From contig NZ_VEWM01000069.1 in the NCBI RefSeq assembly GCF_020662265.1, forward strand, positions 1 to 64,000: DNA of 64,000 bases, read 5' to 3'. The position numbers and the translations under genes are program-made. The notes below the pieces were generated by a model that did not search any database, was not told the origin of the DNA, and saw only the letters and a list, made by a program, of their open reading frames with translations. Numbering within the stretch: position 1 is the first letter of the stretch; every line of letters starts with the position of its first letter. The stretch is from Psychrobacter sp. I-STPA6b (GTDB taxonomy: Bacteria > Pseudomonadota > Gammaproteobacteria > Pseudomonadales > Moraxellaceae). Shown here in pieces: positions 57,507 to 64,000 of this stretch.

Positions 57507-57584
57507 TAAAGCTCCCTTGATATCTAAAAAAGAATTTCAAAACTAAAAGAAAAACCGAGAAGAAGTTAAAAAATGACAATAAAA

Positions 57585-58799
<1,215 letters not shown>

Positions 58800-58941
58800 T
58801 TACTCCAGTTGTTATCATAATAAACTCAAAATGTATAAAATAAATATATAAAATTCTTGGGGTGTCTTTTTGTGAACATACATTAGCATATATATCCCTA
58901 CCCTAATTACTTGGGCTTACCTAAGTAAAAGTAGGTCAATA

Positions 58942-59061
58942 TAGGGTTTATTGAACATTCATCTTCATAGGAAAAATTTAGCCAATTTTTATATAAAAGT
59001 ATAAAACAGCTGTATTCCTTGTAAATATTAGCCTAACGGGGTGAAAGTTCAACAGACCCTA
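58942..59061. repeat. MITE-like element, family 2 copy c
   Basis: 120 bases, the most complete copy. Left end TAGGGTTTATTGAACATTCA, right end read in reverse TAGGGTCTGTTGAACTTTCA, both next to TA. The interior AGCTGTATTCCTTGTAAATA and GCCTAACGGGGTGAAA is shared with the copy at the right edge of the window. Confidence 0.8.
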
Positions 59062-59080
59062 GTATGAGTTACTAATAAAG

Positions 59081-59113
59081 AATGCCCGAAATCCTAGTGA
59101 TTATCGGGCATTA
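59081..59113 (-). terminator. gap terminator
   Basis: AATGCCCGA, 14-base loop, TCGGGCATT: a nine-base stem about 155 bases past the gap stop; leftward it is followed by CTTTATT. Confidence 0.6.
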
Positions 59114-59267
59114 TAACAATAAATGACGATAGGTTTTATGTAAACTTAGACCATTCGTACCATGACGTCATGGCATCAAACAATTGTAGCCCAGCTTTAC
59201 TATGATGATGGTACGATAAAATGACTGTTAACAGTCTAAATAGAGACAGTCCAACTCATCATTAAAA

Positions 59268-60695
59268 TTAAGCAGGAATTTGTTTATAGTGAATACCTGC
59301 CATCTGTGCCGCTACACGCAATACCTGAGTGCTATAGCCAACTTCATTGTCATACCAAATATATACCGTCGCATGATTGTCAGTCACAATTGTCGCTTGT
59401 GCATCAACAATACCTACTTTTTTAGTACCAACAAAATCTGTAGATACCGCTTCTGTAGAGTCTGAATAATCAATCTGTGCTTGCCATTGATGGCTATGCG
59501 CTGTTTGCTCTAAAAACTGATTTAACTCAGCCACATCTGCTGGTGCTGTTTTTAAGTTTAGATTTAAGATTGCAAGACTGACATTTGGAGTTGGAACACG
59601 AATTGCGTTACCAGTCAGTTTGCCTTCCAGCTCTGGCAATGCTTTACCCACTGCCTTTGCCGCTCCTGTGCTAGTAATCACCATATTTAACACAGCACTG
59701 CGACCACGGCGGTCAGATTTATGATAGTTATCAATCAAGTTTTGGTCATTGGTAAATGAATGAATGGTTTCTACATGACCATTTTCTACGCCGTATTTGT
59801 CATTTAGCACTTTTAATGTTGGCGTAATGGCATTAGTTGTACAGCTAGCTGCACTAACCACTGCATCATCACCAATGCTTTCATGATTGACACCATAAAC
59901 CACATTTTTAATATTGCCTTTGGCAGGAGCAGTTAATAAAACTTTTTTTGCACCTTTGGCTTGTAAGTGCTTAGATAAACCTGCTTCATCTTTCCACTTA
60001 CCAGTATTGTCAATAATTAAGGCATCTTCAATACCATAGGCAGTATAGTCAATCTCGCTTGGATCATTAGCATAAATAACTTGGATAAAGCGACCATTAA
60101 TAATGATGCCGTTATTTTGCTCATCCACCACAACAGCACCTTGGAAATGACCATGAATAGAGTCACGCTCTAATAAAGAAGCACGTTTTTCCAAGTCATT
60201 GTCGGCGCCAGGACGAACCACGATGGCTTTTAACTGTAATCCTTTATCAGATGCCATCTGCTCTAATAATAGTCTGGTTAAGATTCGACCAATACGACCA
60301 AAACCATATAAAACAACATCAGAAGCTTGGTTTTTTGCACTTTGTTGCTCTGCTGTCTTCGCCACCTGCTCAGCAATGTCTAACTCATTTGCCAAAAGCT
60401 GACCAACATCAACCTGAGCCTGTACTAACTTCTCTTGTTGTGCCAGTGTTTGTACTGCTTTTAGCACCTCATCAACAGTTAGTGTTACTTGACGATTTTT
60501 TGTGTTTGTAATGAGTGCCAATTGGTTACTGGTTGGGATATTGGTTAATGCTTCACCAAACAAGGTAACTTGCACATCTTTTTCATCATTTAATTGGTTT
60601 AATAAGCCAGTCAACTCATGAACTTGCTTCTCTTGATTTTTGTAGTTGTTTAGATAATCCTGATGGCGTTGGCGTAATGCAGTAGCGTTACTCAC
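59268..60695 (-). CDS. gap: Glyceraldehyde-3-phosphate dehydrogenase, long form
   Basis: 475 residues from a GTG. AAGGA stands eight bases before it, whereas the ATG nine bases upstream would lie almost on top of that site. The N-terminal 130 residues (QRHQDYLNNYKNQEKQVHEL, coiled-coil-like) precede the Rossmann part VVLYGFGRIGRILTRLLLEQ. VSAASCTTNAITPTLKVLND has the catalytic Cys and HSFTNDQNLIDNYHKSDRRG follows; the C-terminal WYDNEVGYSTQVLRVA is typical. Long-form enzymes of this kind occur in Pseudomonas and Acinetobacter and are thought to work mainly in gluconeogenesis. That fits the ppsA/ppsR pair in this genome. Confidence 0.93.
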   Translation of the reverse strand: MSNATALRQRHQDYLNNYKNQEKQVHELTGLLNQLNDEKDVQVTLFGEALTNIPTSNQLALITNTKNRQVTLTVDEVLKAVQTLAQQEKLVQAQVDVGQLLANELDIAEQVAKTAEQQSAKNQASDVVLYGFGRIGRILTRLLLEQMASDKGLQLKAIVVRPGADNDLEKRASLLERDSIHGHFQGAVVVDEQNNGIIINGRFIQVIYANDPSEIDYTAYGIEDALIIDNTGKWKDEAGLSKHLQAKGAKKVLLTAPAKGNIKNVVYGVNHESIGDDAVVSAASCTTNAITPTLKVLNDKYGVENGHVETIHSFTNDQNLIDNYHKSDRRGRSAVLNMVITSTGAAKAVGKALPELEGKLTGNAIRVPTPNVSLAILNLNLKTAPADVAELNQFLEQTAHSHQWQAQIDYSDSTEAVSTDFVGTKKVGIVDAQATIVTDNHATVYIWYDNEVGYSTQVLRVAAQMAGIHYKQIPA

Positions 60696-60902
60696 AATAA
60701 GCATCCTTATATATAAAGTAGTGTGAAAAGAAGGAATACAAACCTAATTGGTCTGTAATTTTATAGCATAATTTGCTCAGTTACCAGTATACAAAACTTG
60801 ATAATGCAATTAAAAATAATACTTATAAAATACACCAATTTCTCAATATAGCTTAACTCTTCTTAACATAGGATAATGAATCATGCTTTCATTTATTATT
60901 TA

Positions 60903-61298
60903 TCATTTATTATCTTGCACCTCATCATGATAGATGGGAACACCTAGTGTGTGAGTAACATAAGTGTCATGAGACATTTGAGAGTTATAATTATCTGCTG
61001 TAGAAGGATTAGCAAAAGCACTATATGCCGCTAAGGGGATAATGATTGCCAATGCAATCGCTGTATGCTTGAGTAAGCTATTCATAAAATAGCGCTGAGG
61101 TAGTTCAGATTTTAACGCAGACATGTCTGGTTTATTAAAATCAGGAGGACGGCGACCTTGTTGGGGCTGATATACCTTTTCAGAATCAGAGCTATTATCC
61201 GTATCTGTAAAGGTTTGTGTATTTCGTCCTTCATCATTGTTATGGTTATGACAATTATGAGAACGACGATAAGTATGACTGTTGTCAGTGTTCTTCAT
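60903..61298 (-). CDS. Small single-span hypothetical membrane protein
   Basis: 131 residues. A hydrophilic, His/Asn/Asp-rich start (SHTYRRSHNCHNHNNDEGRN) might bind metal but is low-complexity. One membrane span lies at about 78-96 (TAIALAIIIPLAAYSAFA), followed by a short tail ending in PIYHDEVQDNK. No family recognised. It is read leftward between gap and the Nudix gene with gaps of about 200-250 bases, so probably separate. Confidence 0.5.
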   Translation of the reverse strand: MKNTDNSHTYRRSHNCHNHNNDEGRNTQTFTDTDNSSDSEKVYQPQQGRRPPDFNKPDMSALKSELPQRYFMNSLLKHTAIALAIIIPLAAYSAFANPSTADNYNSQMSHDTYVTHTLGVPIYHDEVQDNK

Positions 61299-61501
61299 AG
61301 CATCAAATTTATTTTGGGTAATATATTCAAATTTATGTCTACCTTGTCAATGCAATTAACAATATAAATCAAAATATAAATACAAATCATTAAATTTGTA
61401 TTTTCTAAACTGACTTATCTTGCTCATTTAGATAAACTCTCATTATTGCAATAAATACAGTCTAGAATATTCTGTTATACGACGCTATATAAACTATGTG
61501 T

Positions 61502-61539
61502 AAAAACGCAACGGTTTGTAAACCTCTGCTACGTTTTTT
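61502..61539 (-). terminator. Terminator after the Nudix-ThiE gene
   Basis: Read leftward: AACG, GGTTTACAAACC inner palindrome, CGTTTTT. A two-part stem seven bases past the stop. Confidence 0.5.
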
Positions 61540-61545
61540 AATATT

Positions 61546-62760
61546 TTATTTTTCATTATCACGCTGTGTTGAGTTTTTACAAAACTGACGAATACCAGCT
61601 ACTTTGTCTGCCCCATATTGACGTGCTAATGCTAAATCATCAGGTGATAAGCCACCCAAGGCAATGACAGGAACTTCTGCCTGATCTGCCAACTTAGAAA
61701 AACCCTGCCACCCCAATGGCAAAACATCTGGATGCGTTTGTGTTGCCAATACTGGTGATACAAACATAGCAACAACAGCTGGCAAGCCCTCTGCGATACG
61801 CTGTCTTGCTAACTGATTAGCAGAGAGTATACTCAACGCATCATGACAGCTCATGGTCACAGGAAAATCTGCCACCAATGATAAATGAGTCAAAGAAGAT
61901 ACCTGATTAAAAGATTCTTTTTTAATATAGTGGTCACACTCATCATCATATTGTTTTAGCACATATGCTGGCATATGCTGAGCCATGACATACTTTAACA
62001 GTGCATCCTGCTCATTATCTAGTATGCGCTGAATATCTGTCACAGATACTATCCACTTTAAATCTGGACGTTGAGTTGCTAAGCCACTCAGCAATGCTAA
62101 AATCTGTTTATCGTGTGGCTCACAATCTACTTTTTTATCAGTTACTGCAAGAGTGACATTAACATCTTGATTTTTTCTATCAAGATGATGACGTACATAC
62201 ACACATGCACCATCAGGCAAGCTCTGACAATAATGTGCTAACCAGTATTGCACACTTGCAAACTCTTGTACGGGTTGAGTAATACATATCCTCTCAGGTA
62301 AGCGCAACCAATCCAAAATTACTCGATTTGCCTGTGGTAGTGGATACTTGCCTGCTAATAAATCAGTATGGCTTACCCATAATAAAGGTTGTCCCTCTTC
62401 ACCTATTTTTTTATTTTGCATCATGGTGTATTGTCTAGATGACAAATTCACTCGATAAACATGCAAGCGCACAACCTTATCACCATAATCATGGCTAATA
62501 ACCCCTAACGCATTGATATACATTTCAGGCTCTACCATGTCTAACTGTAGCCCTATCTCCTCTGCCACCTCACGTTTTAATGCTGATATGGGATTTTCCT
62601 GATTTTCTACTTTACCACCAACAAATTCATAGCAATCACCCTGATGTTGCTGAGCATGACGATAGCCTAATAAATACTGATTCTGATACTGAATCACAGC
62701 AACAGCAACATCAATATAAGAAGTAGCAACAGCCTGACTTGAACTTTTTCTTGCATTCAT
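61546..62760 (-). CDS. Nudix hydrolase fused to ThiE-like domain
   Basis: 404 residues. The N-terminal MutT-type domain (about 15-150) has YEFVGGKVENQENPISALKR followed by EVAEEIGLQLD, a full Nudix box GX5EX7REVxEEIG. The C-terminal part (about 170-395) resembles thiamine-phosphate synthase: SCHDALSILSANQLARQRIA, VSPVLATQTHPDVLPLGWQG and VPVIALGGLSPDDLALARQY. Such fusions are known in Pseudomonas and Moraxellaceae and take part in 8-oxo-dGTP cleaning; the ThiE half may be catalytic or only structural. Divergent from hemP. Confidence 0.88.
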   Translation of the reverse strand: MNARKSSSQAVATSYIDVAVAVIQYQNQYLLGYRHAQQHQGDCYEFVGGKVENQENPISALKREVAEEIGLQLDMVEPEMYINALGVISHDYGDKVVRLHVYRVNLSSRQYTMMQNKKIGEEGQPLLWVSHTDLLAGKYPLPQANRVILDWLRLPERICITQPVQEFASVQYWLAHYCQSLPDGACVYVRHHLDRKNQDVNVTLAVTDKKVDCEPHDKQILALLSGLATQRPDLKWIVSVTDIQRILDNEQDALLKYVMAQHMPAYVLKQYDDECDHYIKKESFNQVSSLTHLSLVADFPVTMSCHDALSILSANQLARQRIAEGLPAVVAMFVSPVLATQTHPDVLPLGWQGFSKLADQAEVPVIALGGLSPDDLALARQYGADKVAGIRQFCKNSTQRDNEK

Positions 62761-62878
62761 TGGTATAAACCTATGTTTTATAAAGAATTATTTAATAAAT
62801 AACAACTATCTAGTAAATTAAATAGCATTTTTTCTCAAAAAGTGCTTGCAATTATACGGGATATGTTTAATAATTAAC

Positions 62879-62897
62879 TCAAATGATAATCATTATC
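62879..62897. promoter_or_regulatory. Fur box upstream of hemP
   Basis: ATGATAATCATTATC matches the last 15 of the 19-base Fur consensus exactly (16 of 19 overall). It lies just downstream of a rightward TTGCAA/TAATAA promoter-like pair (62846 and 62868). Iron repression of hemP is expected; the divergent Nudix gene may also be affected. Confidence 0.85.
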
Positions 62898-63020
62898 AAC
62901 AAAACCAAACGACTGACTTGATAGTGACCATCATTTTAAACTATGGATTTTTCATCTGCCAAACTTACCACTCATACAATGCACTAACTGCATTAGAGTG
63001 AAACTTAAAAGGAACTAGCC

Positions 63021-63185
63021 ATGAACAATATCATCTCTCGCTCACTACACTTACGTGACAACCAACTTCCAATGTTGCAATCACAACACTTGTTTGCACT
63101 AACCAAAGAAGTACGTATTCAACATGAAGGCGAAGAGTACCGCTTACGTCTAACACGTAACAATCGTCTGATTTTAACTAAATAA
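63021..63185 (+). CDS. hemP: Hemin uptake protein HemP
   Basis: 54 residues: MNNIISRSLHLRDNQLPMLQ, LFALTKEVRIQHEGEEYRLR and LTRNNRLILTK. The end matches the HemP/HmuP family (G..Y.LR.T..N.LILTK). HemP proteins help activate heme-receptor genes under iron limitation. AAAAGGAA precedes the ATG. The Fur box 125 bases upstream supports iron control. No heme receptor follows; the next 800 bases are non-coding. Confidence 0.9.
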   Translation: MNNIISRSLHLRDNQLPMLQSQHLFALTKEVRIQHEGEEYRLRLTRNNRLILTK

Positions 63186-63690
63186 TGGTACATTTATGAT
63201 ACTTGAGTACTTATAGTGGAATTGAATTGATATATTCAATACATAATTTAAAGATTTAACTTTTATATTATCTTTGGCTTTATCATTTCTTTTCCACTAT
63301 ACATACTTAATTGTTTAACATATTTATTAGACTTAAGATTTATTAACCTTGAATATAGCATTTATTGTGCACGTTATTAATTGATACCAAATTCTTATTT
63401 ATTAAACAACTATAAATAAAATGTATAATGGAATATTTATTAATTTAAATGGTTAAATAAAAAATAATTATAAAAATTTTGAGGTGGTGGTGATGTAGAA
63501 AAGAACATGCCACCAAAAAATAGGGAAGGCATAATAATAAACTGAAATATAACTATAAATAAGAAAAACAGACCAATAATATAATAACAACAACACAGCA
63601 TAGTAGACTCTCAACACAGCTAAATGATTAGATACGCTCTCATCATTTAGCTGTTTTTATAGTCTCAATTTCAGATAATCAGAAATACTA
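63186..63690 (+). other. Non-coding stretch after hemP with possible small RNA
   Basis: No reading frame. A -10-like TATAAT stands at 63424-63429 without a good -35. From about 63480 a hairpin GGTGGTGATGT / ACATGCCACC is seen, then the strong terminator at 63618. Together they could mark a small RNA of about 220 bases, but it may equally be the hemP 3' region. Confidence 0.35.
63618..63659 (+). terminator. Terminator about 430 bases after hemP
   Basis: AGCTAAATGAT, 12-base loop, ATCATTTAGCT then GTTTTTAT: an 11-base perfect stem. Confidence 0.75.
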
Positions 63691-63793
63691 TAGTCATCAA
63701 TCTAATATGATTTCACCACATTAATTATGCTCAATGTACTACATGCACTATCTACCTTTAGTTGCCTTTGATGAAGTCATACTTGGCAGACTA
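63691..63793. repeat. MITE-like element, family 3 copy c
   Basis: 103 bases bounded by TAGTCATCAATCTAATATGA at the left and GGCAGACTA at the right, with a TA border. The interior CTCAATGTACTACATGCACT is the reverse complement of the copy at 38136. It directly abuts the next repeat. Confidence 0.65.
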
Positions 63794-63894
63794 TATTCAA
63801 TTCAAACTAATACTGTTACCAGAAAAACGAGCGAAGGCATACAAAGTACTGCGAGCGAGCTTGACGACGTAACAGTTTTGTATTGAATCGACTA
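63794..63894. repeat. MITE-like element, family 1 copy c (inverted)
   Basis: About 101 bases. TATTCAATTCAAACTAATAC TGTTACC at the left and GTAACAGTTTTGTATTGAAT CGACTA at the right are the family's terminal repeats in reverse orientation. The interior ACGAGCGAAGGC and CTGCGAGCGAGC matches the two other copies. Confidence 0.75.
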
Positions 63895-64000
63895 GGGTCT
63901 GTTGAACATTCACCCCGTTAGGCTAATACCTACAAGGAATACAGCTATTTTTTACTTTCATGTAAAAATTGGCTAAATTTGCCTTATTCTGCGTTAATGA
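63893..64000. repeat. MITE-like element, family 2 copy d (runs off window)
   Basis: Starts TAGGGTCTGTTGAACATTCA then CCCCGTTAGGCTAATACC, TACAAGGAATACAGC, as the reverse of the copy at 58942. It shares the TA of the preceding element and continues past the window. Confidence 0.75.

Overview
The window is AT-rich gammaproteobacterial chromosome, most likely Moraxellaceae (Psychrobacter/Moraxella type). The tmRNA tag reads ANDETYALAA, the form I know from Acinetobacter. The gene order around isc, rpsA-ihfB-lapA-pyrF, rpsF-rpsR-rplI and ppsA/ppsR, and the Nudix-ThiE fusion, fit that family. Genus assignment is inference.

Bases 1 to about 11,700 are an accessory island. A truncated IS3-type transposase lies at the left edge. 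Then come three tandem paralogous membrane proteins (the first cut short next to the IS), a SUMF1-type lipoprotein, duplicated small lipoproteins with nearly identical ends and divergent middles, a second three-member paralogous family, and further small exported proteins. Several gene remnants remain, plus a segmental duplication whose copy abuts an IS630-type element with a broken transposase. This looks like a repeatedly duplicated immunity or adaptor cluster of a contact-dependent toxin system, but no toxin or secretion gene is visible here, so that role is inference.

From 11,825 the content is mostly conserved. It includes ssrA, rplI-rpsR-rpsF, an RDD protein, the divergent ppsA/ppsR pair, a DUF4377-like lipoprotein, sthA, a secreted lipase, ppiD, hupB and a UbiJ-like SCP2 protein. 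The iron-sulfur cluster operon follows (iscR-iscS-iscU-iscA-hscB-hscA-fdx) with an IscR-type promoter, then a HIT hydrolase, a gene-poor AT-rich stretch, mfd, rraA, an SDR-like protein, rpsT, a histidine phosphatase and a metallophosphoesterase. The block cmk-rpsA-ihfB-lapA-pyrF is read leftward, as are tadA, ung, clpS, clpA, a coiled-coil membrane protein, argC, hemE, proB, obgE, a long-form gap, a small membrane protein and the Nudix-ThiE fusion. hemP lies to the right of a near-consensus Fur box.

Three families of short terminal-inverted-repeat elements (MITE-like, TA-flanked) are scattered in the intergenic regions. At 38.1 kb and at the right edge (63.69-64.0 kb) they abut one another end to end. 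One family has ends resembling the IS630-type element in the island.
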